Below are positions 1 to 11,309 of a stretch of 64,000 bases of DNA, one piece after another; positions within the stretch are counted from its first letter, which is position 1, and each line of letters begins with the position of its first letter. The DNA comes from Archilochus colubris (Eukaryota > Chordata > Aves > Apodiformes > Trochilidae): NCBI GenBank assembly GCA_023079485.1, contig CM041086.1:11726401-11790400 (forward strand), written 5' to 3'. The notes beneath the pieces are model-generated. The model was given only the letters and a program-made list of their open reading frames with translations, did not search any database and was not told the origin of the DNA. A program made the position numbers and the translations under genes.

Positions 1-1525
1 ATAGGAAAAAACCATGAGCATCTGTTTCTGACCCTGGAAAACCTTATTCATTTAAGTAACTATTACTCATAAGAATTATTGTCTCAGCTTCTAGGAGGTT
101 GGATTCAGTAGAGATGCTCACACAGGAGCTGTCTGCTCACAGTTAAATATTAAATATGTTACATCTCTGCTGCAGCTCTCCACCAGTTTGTTTTTAAAAC
201 CACAGACAGTAATACTTGCTTCTGTGAACTACTGACGTTGAGAATTACCTACCAAGGTGGATCAGCCACCCCAGAGTTGTCTCTTTTTTCATCTCTTGTA
301 AAGGGAGACCTTTTTCAGAGAGCTCTCCTGTTCAAAGCAGAGAGCAGTGCAGCTGCAAGTCACCACAGAGCTGTCACCAGGAGGGATTTCAAAGCTTCTA
401 CAGTCAGGATTCAGCAATCTTTAGCATTATGAATTCAGACTCCCGAGACACAAGCTGGAATAATTACTGTTGCTGGCTTTGCTCAAAAGTGTCTCCTGCC
501 ACACTTATTACAGTTAATTTGCTGGAAGTACTCCTCCATTATTACCATTTCTAGATGGTCATATATGAATTTTGCACAGCAGGGGTAAAGGAGGAAGCTG
601 TCAGCTCAGATCTGTCACTTTACTGGCAGGGTTTTGCCTCAGATGCTTCAGCAGAACACAAGATTAAAAATGCACGAGCTGTGTCTGCCACCAGCCCGTG
701 GTGCAGCACTCCCACCCTCAGCAGAAGAAAAGTTTTGGGTCCTCTGGACTTCTCAGACTTCATGTTCTGGTCTTCACCTCCAGGAATGAAAGTTTTTCAT
801 TTATAAATATTTTGCAGAAGTGACAAAATCATTGATTTCTGTGGTCTCCCCATGAAAAGCTAAATAACACTCAGAGGCATGCCCGAGAAATCCTGTTTGA
901 TTTGTCAGGGTTCAAAAAGACTGATCCTAATAAATAAAACCAGACCTGAAAGAACACAAAGCAGGATTAAATTTCCTGTTCCAATGTCTTTTCTGAACAC
1001 CTAAGTTATGAAGAATACAGGGACCCCTATTTAGGACTGAGGGAAAAGTTCAGTCTGATGAGGAAAAAATGTGATGTCTACATCTGAAAGATTAGACAGC
1101 TCCCCGCTAATAAATCAGCATTTTCCCAAAGCATCCTGGTATCTGAAGAAAGCCTCCTCTGATGGAAATACTCCAGATGAGCCATCTCAACATTATCCAA
1201 TATTCACTGCTTCTTACAGCTTCTAACAACTTCTAAGACATCCAAAGCCTACACTCAGTCTGGAAGAAACATCAGAATCTTCACACAGAATTGAGTAGCA
1301 AACGGATGAGTGCACATGAACAAAGGCCATTTGTACACTCGAAAGAGTTTTATGCATTCCATTTGAAAAATGCAGCCACTTCTCTATGTTGAAGCCTAAT
1401 GGGACTCAATGAGATTTAGGGAATAAACCAGCAAGAATGTTCGTCAGGTTTTAGCAGGATTAATATGGTTGTGTTAGCTGGAAAGATTTGCAAAAGGAAA
1501 AATGCCCTAGTTAGGCTGTTTATTT
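1..1525. other. gene-free flank, no feature recognised
   Basis: This AT-leaning unique sequence contains only short open frames with no recognisable protein. No repeat family is identified. It is upstream of the CHMP1B promoter and could hold the distal flank of that gene or of an unseen left neighbour. Confidence 0.5.
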
Positions 1526-1662
1526 CATAGAATTTCAGACAGGTTTGGGTTGGAAGACACCTTCAAGCACCTCCCACCAGCCCAGGGTGCTCCATGCCCC
1601 ATCCAACCTTCAACACTGCCAGGGATGGGGCAGCCACAGCTTCTGGGGGCAACCTGGGCCAA
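1526..1662 (-). mobile_element. CR1 LINE 3' fragment
   Basis: A 5'-truncated CR1 copy in reverse orientation. Read on + it starts with the reverse complement of the CR1 tail (catagaattt), then the hallmark GGTTTGGGTTGGAAG, then GGGGCAGCCACAGCTTCTGGG and CAACCTGGGCC. CR1 is the dominant avian non-LTR retrotransposon. The far boundary is approximate. Confidence 0.88.
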
Positions 1663-3417
1663 GAACTCAACATTTCAGGTAGATGAGGTGATGAATTAAA
1701 AAGAAAACCTTCCTTCCTTCTTCCTTCCAGCAAGACCAGCTGACATGCTGTTTGGAACACCAGCAGGTGAGCCCCTTGCCTGTTTATCTAAAGAAATAAA
1801 AGGCGATGGAAAAAAACCTTACATCTTAAAACATACAATCTGTATTTTGTACCCTTTAGGATGTCTAACTTTTTATTAAAACTATTCATTTTTACTTCAT
1901 CCTGTTAAAAATAGTTATTTAATTGAAAGCTGGAGGCCATCAGAAATACACTCTCATAAAGTGATTTGAAGAATGACAAAAGCCCTTCAGCTATTGGTAT
2001 ACTTGTGAACTTTATTTTGGGGAGTTCTGCTCCTGTAATTACATTCTCCCTCACAGTAAATTCAAAGGCAGAAGATCTTAATTTTTCATTCTTTTGTAGG
2101 CAGGCACGTTGAAGTTTGCTGTCATTTTATTCTTGTTTTTTTTGAGAGGTGAGGTTTGGGTGAGGGGTCTTCGTTTTAGAACAGCATAAAGTCATGCTGT
2201 TAGCATACAATAAACCAGAGTCCTCCGTGGTTCTTTCAAAATTATTGGTTCAGACTCTCAACCTTTTAATAATTAGGCATGGCAACATTTACTTCAGTCT
2301 GAAAGATACACCATGCAGGAGGACAACCTGCATCTGAAGATAGCAGAGTGACTCAGCAAGGTGACTCACGGCAGTAATTTACCTGCTGGAGGAATTACCA
2401 ATTATTATTCAGGCTGTCACCAACTTATAAAAAAATGTCATCTCCAGCAATTCAATAGTGAGCACAGCTCACGCTCAATCTTTGTGTTCCAAGTGGCCCA
2501 AAGAAAAATGTTGCACGTTCAGTGGGGAACCTTCTGCTTCAGTACACTGAAATAGGGGCAGTATTTCTCTTTTTTTTCCTCAATGTATTGAAATCCTGTA
2601 TCTTGTTCTAGTTGTGTTCTGGTCAGCCTCAAAGGGGAGACCAAAGGCTGCTCTGTCACAGAATTGGGAGGAATATAGTGCAGGGACACAACATTTATAG
2701 AAATATTGCCTGGAGTTTACTGGGGGCTAAAAACCAACTCGTTATGAGGAGTGAGGACCATGGCAGTGAGAATCTTAACCTCAGGATTTGCAAGTCTCAC
2801 CTAAGTATTTGTTAAAAAATCAAGATTACATTTCTTTGTTTTGTAAAGGAGACAGAGTTGATTAGAGACACCTTCCTTCGGAAAAAGGTGAAAAATGCTG
2901 ACTTGATGTTTCCAGTTTGACACAGAAATGCTATATGCCAAGTTTTGGGATAGCTTAGAATATTTTAATATCAAGATAAATTAATATAAACCACGTTTTC
3001 ATTATAATAATATAAAATAAACAAGGTATGTAACCAAACTGAGAAGGCAGTGAAGCAGATTATATCACTGTATTTTATTAAGAACACATCCTTGGCTCAT
3101 CAGACTTTAAAATGTATGTAAGCTTCCAACAAACCCAAAGAGAAATGAGTCTAAATTAGATGTTTAATAATGAATATATGTTCAATTTGCCATAGTTTAC
3201 GTTACTGCGCTTCTAGGTAAAGCCAGGTTATTATACAATAGTATATAGTATATAGTATTTTTATCTACAGAAATGAAATCTTGATATATGGAGGACAGAG
3301 AGAACACAGGATACCAGCTGCGATTTTTTTTTTTTTTTTCAGGAAATAAAAAGGGGAATCGGGGAATTTAAGGAAAAGGGGAAATCTTATCCCGCGGAGG
3401 AAGCACCAGCGAAGCCT
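1663..3417. other. AT-rich gene-free stretch upstream of CHMP1B
   Basis: Unique AT-rich DNA with several TATA-rich runs (for example around 3225-3260) and a T16 tract at 3324-3339 just before the GC-rich minisatellite. No coding region or known repeat is seen. Confidence 0.5.
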
Positions 3418-3734
3418 GAGGGGCGGAAAGAGCTCTGAGGGGCGGGAAGGGTCTGAGGGGCGGGAAGAGCCCTGAGGGGCGGGAAGGGCTCTGAGGGGCG
3501 GAAAGGGTCTGAGGGGCAGAAAGAGCTCTGAGGGGCGGGAAGGGTCTGAGGGGCGGGAGGAGCTCTGAGGGGCGGGAAGGGTCTGAGGGGCGGAAAGAGC
3601 CCTGAGGGGCGGGAAGAGCCCTGAAGGGCGGGAAGGGTCTGAGGGGCGGGAAGAGCTCTGAGGGGCGGGAAGAGCCCTGAGGGGCGGGAAGAGCCCTGAG
3701 GGGCGGGAAGGGTCTTAGGGGAGGGAACGGCTCT
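3418..3734 (+). repeat. 17-unit GC-box minisatellite at the CHMP1B promoter
   Basis: Seventeen head-to-tail units of 18 or 19 bp fill exactly 317 bp. The two forms are GAGGGGCGGGAAGGGTCT (18 bp, six copies) and GAGGGGCGGGAAGAGCTCT or its GCCCT variant (19 bp, eleven copies). Most units keep GGGGCGG, the core of an Sp/KLF GC box. The last unit lacks the CG (TAGGGGAGGG). Closely spaced G-runs on the + strand could form G-quadruplexes. The array ends 181 bp before the CHMP1B start codon. Long open frames cross it on the - strand only because the repeat has no stop codons; they are not genes. Confidence 0.95.
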
Positions 3735-3915
3735 GAGGGGACCAACGGTCGCGCATGCGCGTCCCCGCCCCGCGCAGTCGCTCCGGTCCGGGCGATCCGG
3801 AAGCCGGAACCGCCTCATCGCCCAAGCTGGGGCCCGGAACCGACCCGGTCCGTTCTTCTCCGTTCTCCCTTCTCCCGTCTGGGCCGACCGGAGCGTCGCG
3901 GAGCCCCTCGCCGCC
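3735..3915 (+). promoter_or_regulatory. CHMP1B: CHMP1B CpG-island core promoter and 5' UTR
   Basis: TATA-less, CpG-dense DNA immediately before the CHMP1B ATG. It contains a perfect NRF1 palindrome CGCGCATGCGCG at 3750-3761, a GC box CCCCGCCCC at 3763-3771 and an ETS-type CCGGAAG at 3797-3803, followed by CCGGAAC. This set is typical of broadly expressed housekeeping promoters. The transcription start is not visible but is likely within roughly 3790-3890. The CpG-rich zone continues into intron 1 to about 4330. Confidence 0.75.
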
Positions 3916-3931
3916 ATGTCCACCATGGAGA
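3916..3931 (+). CDS. CHMP1B: CHMP1B coding exon 1
   Basis: Encodes MSTME plus the first base of Lys6. The donor is GAGA|gtatcc. Too short to be found as an open frame; it is placed by the family N terminus and by phase agreement with exon 2. Confidence 0.93.
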
Positions 3932-6900
3932 GTATCCTCAGGGAAGCGGGTCTTGGCCCCGTACCGCCCCACCGTGAGGCCGCGGTGCCGGGAGGGTTGG
4001 ACCGGGGGTTCGGGGGCCGGGGAGGAGATGTGAGGAGGGGATGGGCGGTGCAGGAGGCCTCTTCGCTCGGGAAGAAGGCCCCGGGACGTGGTGGGAATGG
4101 GGAAAGGCGTTTGTTCTTTCATGGCGGCGGTGGGTGGGGAGCCGGGAGCTGGGAGCCTCCCTTCAGAGGAGGAGGAGGAGGAGGAGCGGGGTTTGTGGGC
4201 AGCAGGAGCTCGGCCTTCGGGGTGTGGGGATTCCTCACCCCACCAGCATGGGTGGGGAAGGGAACGGGGAGCCCAGGTTCTCTTCCTAAGGCAAGATCAG
4301 CCCCCCTGAGCCCGGGGGTGTCAGCACTGCCCTGCTGGCTGAGCAGGCCTGGCTGCTGACCCTGCTGCTGAGGGGAGGTTGAAAGAGGGGTAAAAAAACC
4401 CTTATGGGCAAATTCCTTGCTTTATAAAACTTAACTATCAGGGGTTTGGAGCATCCTGTGCTAGGGTGAGGTGTCCCTGGCTATGGTAAAGAGATTGGAA
4501 TGAGAGGATGTGATGGTCGTGTCAGACCCAAACCATTCTGTGATGACACACAGAGGAAAAAAAAAAAATCCTTAAAAATTGCAGAGTTGTCAGTGTGGGT
4601 GATGTGTGGTGGCAGTTTGCTGGTTGTTGGAGGGCTGGAGCAGGTGACAGTGAGTCATGGTTCATGGTGGAAGTTTGGCTTCTCTTGGGTTGTGGCACAC
4701 GGAGAAAGACACTTGGAGTTTGTGCTCATCACTTACTGCATGGAGGAGCTGTGGAGGAGGCAGGGTGATCTGAGTTCATGTCCAGGGTGAATACCCCAAG
4801 TGAGGAAGTAATTTCCAAATAAACTGCTCGGAAATGCAGTTTCAGAGCAGTCGGTGTAAATAGGTGATGTCATGGTTTACCTGGTTGGTCTGGTTTCTGA
4901 CCTGTAATGGACAACCTAAAGGTGCTTTCCTGCTTGGTAAATTACCTAATCTGTGGCTCAGCACTGTATGCTTGTTGCTGCTGACAGGGATGGTGACCTA
5001 GGTTTTAAAGCACAGAAATACAAATACAAGCAGCAATTTCAATGTTGCTGGTTGCTACCTCTAGAGAGATCAGAGATGTATAGGCACAGCTGTTGCCTCT
5101 TGGTAGCCAGCTTGGGATGTTTATAGACCAGGTAAGCGACTTCTAATGTCTTCAGTCTGCTGTCAGAGCTCTAAGATGGATGGCTAGACTTTAAAGGAAA
5201 AAAAAAACCCACAAACAAAAAAGTTCTGGAATAATTTATGCAGTTGAAATATTAAAGAAACCTCAAATACCTCAATGTTTAAATTTATGTGCTTCTGTGT
5301 AACTGTTAAGCAGCTTGATACTTGCTGCATTTTCCTCTTGGGATATCAGAAGGCGACATGAAAGAAGATCTGAGCTTCCATTTTATTTGGAAAAAGCTGA
5401 TACTGTTTGGAAGCTTTCAGTATTTTAAGTTGGGTTTTCTTTGTTATTTTTACAGCACAGACTTTAATCTCTGTCAGTCAGTTTAATGCAGTCATTCTGA
5501 GTCACAATGAAGGCTTGTTCTACTGTCTTCTTGGAGCTTTCAGCTTAACCAGGACTTGAACATTCTAAAAAGTAAAGTTTCTCTATTCTGAAGAATACTT
5601 CAGAAGACTGAAGTATTCTTTCCCCCAAAGTCAGATGATGGAGCTGTCAGGGACCCCGGAATCTCCCACATGACCCAGAGCTGGGTGGCTGCTCTGTAAA
5701 GACATTGCATGAGCCATTTAAACCTGAGATCATGCTGTGGGGACAAAGGGCAGCCCTGCCTCCAGGTTTGTACCAGGGCATGCTCACCCAGGCCCCTTTG
5801 CTATTGTGCTTTCACTTGCCTGTTGTTCCTCAGTGGATTTTTATTTTTGGGAGGGGATGGGGAGGTTCCAGGCAAGCCACTAAACTGCACTCCTGCTTCC
5901 CTGAGAGAGTCGAGGGCTCTGGGTGTGTGAGTGAAAGTGACTGGATGGGTGAGGCTTTCAGTTCCTCTTGGGGGGGGAGAATGTTTGGGTTTTGTGTTTC
6001 TCAGTCTGAAGTGGAACCATCTGGGGATTTAGACTCATTTTTTATGGCCTTACCCAGATGAGAAACAGTTATTTTAGAAGCTGGATGCTGAGTGGCATTA
6101 GGATTGCAAAGCAGCAGGGTCGCTCTCCTTATGGTGTGAATTCCCAAATTTTAATACCAGTGACAGGGAAACTCAGTGTAGGGTGGATGTGGTGTTACTT
6201 CAAACAGGAGAGCAAAATACTACAGTGAAAGGATGAGTCCTGTGGTTAAACCCTTAACTTGTGCTGCAGAACACCTGTTCAATTTGAAGTTTGCTGCAAA
6301 GGAACTCAACAGAAACTCCAAAAAATGCGACAAAGAAGAAAAGGCAGAGAAAGCTAAAATTAAGAAGGTAAGCAGTGAGTCTGAAACCAGCTTCTTTAGG
6401 TCCCATTTTCCTGCTATAACATGGAAACAAATCTGATGGTTGTACCATTTTGCTGGTATGCGGGCCAATGATATTGTGATAGATGTGATTTAAAATATGT
6501 GACTAAAGCTTCCTATAATTATTAATAAATGTGAGGATGCATTCTTGGGGAGCATTGTGGCATTTGCTTCCTGACAAGATTGTTTTGTATGTATTTTGTT
6601 AGAGACTGTTGTCCTAAAGTTAAAAACAGTATTAAATGTTTATCATCTTGTATTAAAAGGGCTTGTGAAGAGGAACTTCAAGATAGTTTTGAGTCTTTGA
6701 AGTGGTAAAGAGAAACTAAATTTGGCTGTATGTTTTTCTGTGAGGTAACAGCCATATTGACTGTACCTGTATTTGGGTCTTGCTACTGAAACATTTTTAG
6801 GAATGAGAAAATTTTCTGTAGGTCTGTAAAACCTCCCACTCCAAGTGCCTGCCAGGACCCTTCCTTGGGAAGAGCTCAGGGGCTGATGCCTTGGAAACGT

Positions 6901-9900
6901 CCGAGTACTGTGGGAGGGAGTGGTTTTATTTTTCTTTTAACAGAAAAGCTCTTGTGAAGAATTGGTGCTGTATTTCCAAAATCAAATAGGCTGTTCAGAA
7001 ACCCCCTGTACAGAGCAAGGAAGGGTGAAAGGGGTTTGGTTTCCAACAGGCAATTCAGAAGGGAAACATGGAAGTTGCGCGGATCCACGCGGAGAACGCC
7101 ATCCGCCAGAAGAACCAGGCCATCAACTTCTTACGTATGAGTGCCAGGGTGGATGCTGTGGCAGCAAGGGTACAGACTGCTGTGACAATGGGCAAGGTAA
7201 ATCTGCTTTCACAAGGAGGTGCTCCAGACCTCTGATTTCCTTACAAGTGACTTCACTCTGTCTACAATGGGCTGTAAAGCTTTGGGGTTGGTTTCTGTAG
7301 CAAGACAAACCTCTTTTAGGGCAAAGCTCCAAGGTCCAACAGGTGTTCCAGCAGAAGTGCACAAAGAGTGCCCTGAGGTGGTTGCCTTCAGGACTGGTTA
7401 GCCTGGCTCAGTGATACTGCTCCAGATTCGACTGACCTCTCTGCCTGCTTGCTCAGGACTGAGCTGAGCCTGTGCTTCAAGCCTCACCTTTTATTGGCCC
7501 CCTAATCCTGCTCATGTGCAGTTGGGGCCCGTCCTAATCAGGCACAGGTGGGCTTAACACAAGCTCATGCCCACTGCCTGGTAATTAGTGGCACCTGGTT
7601 GCCTCATTTCACTACAGTTTCTGATGCAGCTGCTGGTAAATCACATACCCCTGGCAGCTGCTCTTTGCTGTGTTTTGTTGCTGGTAACTTCTTTTAGCTG
7701 TTTATTAGTTATGCTTCTAAGGATGCAGTGTGTTTTGCAGGCTGTCAAGATTGTGATGCAAAGATGTTGCTCCTCTTCTAAAAGCATTACCTAAGACTTG
7801 GGATTCCAGAAATCTTTTTTAGCTTGGGTAGTTTTTTAAGGTATTTTACTGTACTGCTCTTCAGCCAGAAAGTTTATTCTGCCATGTGATCTGTACACCA
7901 AATGTATCCCTTAATATTTGTCAGGCCTTAAGACCCACAAAAGTGAATGCCATGTACCTCTCCATTTTTGCTGAATTTCAGCTCACAATGTGTGTTTCAA
8001 GTTTTCAAGTCAATGTATAGAATTTGAAATTAGAGGAGCTATAAAAAGTGGGGTTCTAGGTGGCAATAGTCTGTGCCCCAGTGTTTGGTACTGTAGAAAC
8101 TCTGTGGATAGAGATAAGTGCTTGGTAAGAAACTGCTCATTTTTCTTTGTGATGATTTCCTTTACCTCATTTCAGGTAACAAAGTCCATGGCAGGGGTTG
8201 TTAAGTCTATGGATGCCACACTGAAGAGCATGAACTTGGAAAAGGTAAACAGACTTCCTGGTAGTGTGATTCTGTTTTCTGCCAGTTGAGAAGTGTTTCT
8301 CTTCCATTACCTGCAGATCATGGGTTTGATTCTTTTTTTTGTTATAGATATCTGCACTAATGGATAAATTTGAGCATCAGTTTGAGACGTTAGATGTTCA
8401 GACGCAACAGATGGAAGACACAATGAGCAACACCACTACACTAACAACACCACAAGTAAGAATAGTGATTTTTCTTTTGAAAGGTGATCTTGACTTATGT
8501 GTTTAAACTGTATGGAAGTGTCTGATTCTCTTCTTTCTGCCTGCTTTGAGACACAGCAGCAACAGGAGCCTTTTGCTTTGTGCTTATTTGTGATGAGATT
8601 ATTTCAAATTATAGTCACAAGTACAGAAGATCACATGTATTTCAGTCTGCCTCACTCTAAAAGCAGACTCTATATTTTTTTTAATCTCCCCCTCTTCTAC
8701 CAAACAAGCAGTGTTTTGATGAGTTCTTAATGAACTTCTGAACCAGAAGGCATTAATTATCAAAGCAGAATATGCTGTCCATAGTTATGTGTCATAGTTA
8801 TGTGTCATATTAACAAAATGACGTTGGTCACCACCAAATTAGTAGCAGCATGTGCAATGGGAAGGTTGTTAATCATCTGCTTTCAATTTGTGAGCATGAG
8901 TTTACTAAAATAATCCTGATACAATGCTTGCTGTGGTTAGGAATCCCTTGCACCTGTCCTCTTGTGCTGTTCCAACAGAAGTTTTGTCAGAGAGAGAAAT
9001 TCACTAGAGATGGTGCTTTGTAAATAAAATAAACAAACCCAAATCAAATAAACCAGATCTATGGGAAAAGAGTTTTTTATCATGTTGTGTGAAGCAGTGT
9101 TTTAGTAGCTAATAATCAGAACTTGAAATACCCAAGTGTGTCATAAGGGTTTTTTTTGCAGCTGTTCAGTTCTTTAGAAGCACTGTTTCAGAAGCTAGAG
9201 TTAAATTAATGGCATTTTAACAGCCTGAGCACCTCTGCTCCTTAGTTTTGAGTTCCTAGAAGGCCCTCTGGTGGTTAAACACAAAAACGTTCTGTGAAAA
9301 CTGCCCTCCAAATCAAATTTGTTAAATTTCTGTGGAGATTTAAGAGAAGAGCTTGTCATAAAGTATAACCTGCAGCAATCAATTTTTGTTTTCTTCATCC
9401 TAGAACCAAGTGGATATGCTTCTACAGGAAATGGCAGATGAAGCAGGGTAAGTCAAATCCCTTCTTGTGTCTGTATTTGTCTCTTGGAAGCAGAGAGGAA
9501 TCACTGTTTTTCTTTCACCTCTGGGCATCATTCTTGTATGAGTTGAATTTATTTCATTCTGTTTTCACTCCAAGCTCCCATGAGTGTCAGCACAGAGGGG
9601 TGGTTGTGCAAACCCCTACAATCCTGTCACTTTTCATACCAGCCTTTTGTCTTTGCTTTGGCTTTAGCATTTGTAATCCTTGCCTTGGTGCTCCACACTT
9701 TTCCTCTCCATTTCCCATCATAACCACATAAAAACTTCCACAGCTGTGCTGTCACGAGCTAGACTTGCCAAAAACAGGTTGTCATGACATACTTAAGCCT
9801 TTAGGGGTGTGCTGAAATATTTCCCAGAACATTACTTGCCTTGTTGGTGATGCAGAAGTTGGCAGTGTCACTCTTTTGACAAATTTTTTGGTTAAAGTTC

Positions 9901-11309
9901 CTGCACAAGTGCATTTTTTGGTCATTCCTGTGCAATGTCTGTACTGCTGTTAAACAGAATTCTTGCTCAGTCCTGATTAAACAGAATTTATCTGCCTGTT
10001 GCTGTTTACACTATATGACTTGTTTTCATAGTAATTAGTTAATTCTACTGATGAAGTTGTCTAATTACCTGGAGTACAACATTCAGGGGGTGCTGGTAGC
10101 CTCACGCTATCTCAGTGTTGCTCTGCTTGCCAATGATTATGCTGCTGCCTTTAGCCAGAAGTGCCTGACTTGGGTTTTTTTGTTGTGTTTTCTCCCTTTA
10201 GTCTTGATCTGAACATGGAACTACCTCAAGGGCAGACAGGTTCTGTTGGTACAAGTGTTGCCTCAGCAGAACAGGTAAATGTTAATTAAAATCCATGTTT
10301 TCTAGAAAAATGGGGTATAAAAATTAATGCTTCACTCAGTCAAAATAGGCTTGCTAAATGGTAATGAGATTTTAGCTGTCCAGAAGAAAAAGTGTGTAGT
10401 TAAAACACCCTTGCAATGAAAATAATTTTAAGAATACATTTGTGTGCTCAGTAAATCCAGGCAGTTTTGTTGTTTCAGATGTGGTTTTTTCATAGTTATT
10501 TTGTAGAGTTCAGAGCAGTTCCCTCTCCAACCTGAATGCATCCAGCCATCTCCCATAGCATACAGGAGACCTCTTGATTTTTTTCCCTTTAATGTGTGAA
10601 AGGTTTTGGTGGATTAGTGGGAAGGATTCCACGTTAGCTCTAAGTGGATGGATCAGAATATCCTGTTCATGGGAAAATCCAATGTCAGTGTTGCACAGAT
10701 ATTTTGGCAAATTGCTTTTTCCATTCTAGGGCAATATATTTGAGAGAGCAGAAAGAGAACAGTTTATTTCTGCCATTCCACCTCTGTGGAAAAGGCTTTA
10801 GGGAGCCTCATCTTAAGAGTGTTTGGGAAGCCCCAGGTATTCCATGTTCTTTGGAAAGTTCAGCTTCACCTTGTCCCAAGCCCTCAGAACCAAACAGACC
10901 TCCTGCTGTCTTGCTGTAGTGGTTTAGTTGGATTCCAGCCTTGGGCAGTCAAGGCTGCATCCAAATAAGGATGCAGGTCTCTAAGAGCTGATTTGCACTT
11001 GTGAAAATCATATTTACAAAAAAAAAAAAAAAAAAAAAAGCCCAAAGCAACCCAATCTCTGTGTTCTGAATTCCTTCCTGGACAGCCATCAGCTAAAGTG
11101 ATTCCATTCTTGAGATCTAAAGCAAATCTTAATTAAGACACTTCCAGGAGATAATTTCATAAGCAATTCCTCAGGACCTGAGCTTGCTTGCCCATTGCAG
11201 AACTCTCCAAAAAAGACTTTCCACATGACTAATGGTTGGTTTGCTTTGTTTGACAACTCTGCAGGATGAGCTGTCCCAGCGACTGGCCCGCCTACGTGAT
11301 CAAGTTTAA
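3916..11309 (+). CDS. CHMP1B: CHMP1B, ESCRT-III subunit (whole gene, 8 coding exons)
   Basis: Charged multivesicular body protein 1B is a small helical ESCRT-III subunit. It polymerises on endosomal and other membranes and recruits MIT-domain proteins such as VPS4, spastin and IST1 partners for vesicle budding, abscission and membrane remodelling. Joined exons 3916-3931, 6270-6367, 7050-7196, 8176-8244, 8348-8455, 9404-9447, 10202-10274 and 11265-11309 give 600 nt, that is 199 codons plus TAA, matching the family length. All seven introns are GT-AG. The basic N-terminal helices hold [13 protein letters not shown] (6-18) and the acidic tail ends in the MIM helix [14 protein letters not shown] (186-199). 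Compared with the human sequence from memory only about seven residues differ. The paralogue CHMP1A is excluded by its different N terminus and tail. The start ATG has GCCGCC before it; a second in-frame ATG (codon 4, position 3925) sits in ACCATGG. The human gene is an intronless retrocopy, whereas this one has introns. Confidence 0.98.
3932..6269 (+). other. CHMP1B: CHMP1B intron 1
   Basis: The largest intron of the gene (2.3 kb). Its first 400 bases belong to the CpG island and include a (GGA)n run at 4166-4186. At about 4515-4545 there is a short stretch resembling a CR1 tail (CCCAAACCATTCTGTGAT), too short to call firmly. Nothing else is recognised. Confidence 0.7.
6270..6367 (+). CDS. 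CHMP1B: CHMP1B coding exon 2
   Basis: Residues 6-38, the basic first helix ([15 protein letters not shown], then a Lys-rich [15 protein letters not shown]). Acceptor tgctgcag, donor AAG|gtaagc, phase 0 at the 3' end. Confidence 0.97.
7050..7196 (+). CDS. CHMP1B: CHMP1B coding exon 3
   Basis: Residues 39-87, with the conserved stretches [17 protein letters not shown] and [19 protein letters not shown] of the second core helix. Acceptor ccaacag, donor AAG|gtaaat. Confidence 0.98.
7197..8175 (+). other. CHMP1B: CHMP1B intron 3
   Basis: The middle part (about 7430-7620) has a CCCCTAATCCTGCTC...GGTAATTAGTGGCACCTGG composition that differs from its surroundings and may be an old interspersed repeat. 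I cannot assign it to a family. Confidence 0.4.
8176..8244 (+). CDS. CHMP1B: CHMP1B coding exon 4
   Basis: Residues 88-110 ([19 protein letters not shown]...). Acceptor catttcag, donor AAG|gtaaac. Followed by the shortest intron of the gene (103 bp). Confidence 0.97.
8348..8455 (+). CDS. CHMP1B: CHMP1B coding exon 5
   Basis: Residues 111-146, from [16 protein letters not shown] to TTTLTTPQ. Acceptor gttatag, donor CAA|gtaaga. Confidence 0.97.
9404..9447 (+). CDS. CHMP1B: CHMP1B coding exon 6
   Basis: Residues 147-160 ([14 protein letters not shown]) plus two bases of Gly161. Acceptor catcctag, donor GCAGG|gtaagt. Confidence 0.96.
10202..10274 (+). CDS. CHMP1B: CHMP1B coding exon 7
   Basis: Last base of Gly161 and residues 162-185 ([19 protein letters not shown]...), the flexible linker before the MIM. 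Acceptor cccttttag-like, donor CAG|gtaaat. Confidence 0.96.
10275..11264 (+). other. CHMP1B: CHMP1B intron 7 with poly-A tract
   Basis: Intronic DNA with an uninterrupted A-tract of about 20 at 11019-11039. No processed gene sequence precedes the tract, so it is read as a simple repeat. Confidence 0.6.
11265..11309 (+). CDS. CHMP1B: CHMP1B coding exon 8 (MIM helix and stop)
   Basis: Residues 186-199 and TAA. The exon encodes exactly the MIT-interacting motif, [14 protein letters not shown], with the spacing of the ESCRT-III MIM1 class (acidic, Leu, Arg-Leu, Leu, Arg/Lys). Acceptor tctgcag. Confidence 0.97.
   Translation, partial: DELSQRLARLRDQV

Noticed and set aside
3387..4122. Long antisense open frames rich in Pro, Leu and Arg across the CHMP1B promoter
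   Set aside because: They arise from the GC-rich minisatellite and CpG island. They have no domain, and the amino-acid repeats mirror the DNA repeats.
10980..11045. Processed pseudogene ending in poly-A within CHMP1B intron 7
   Set aside because: No coding or transcript-like sequence precedes the A-tract and no target-site duplication is evident.
3916..11309. CHMP1A instead of CHMP1B
   Set aside because: The N terminus ([18 protein letters not shown]) and the tail (ARLRDQV) fit CHMP1B and not CHMP1A.
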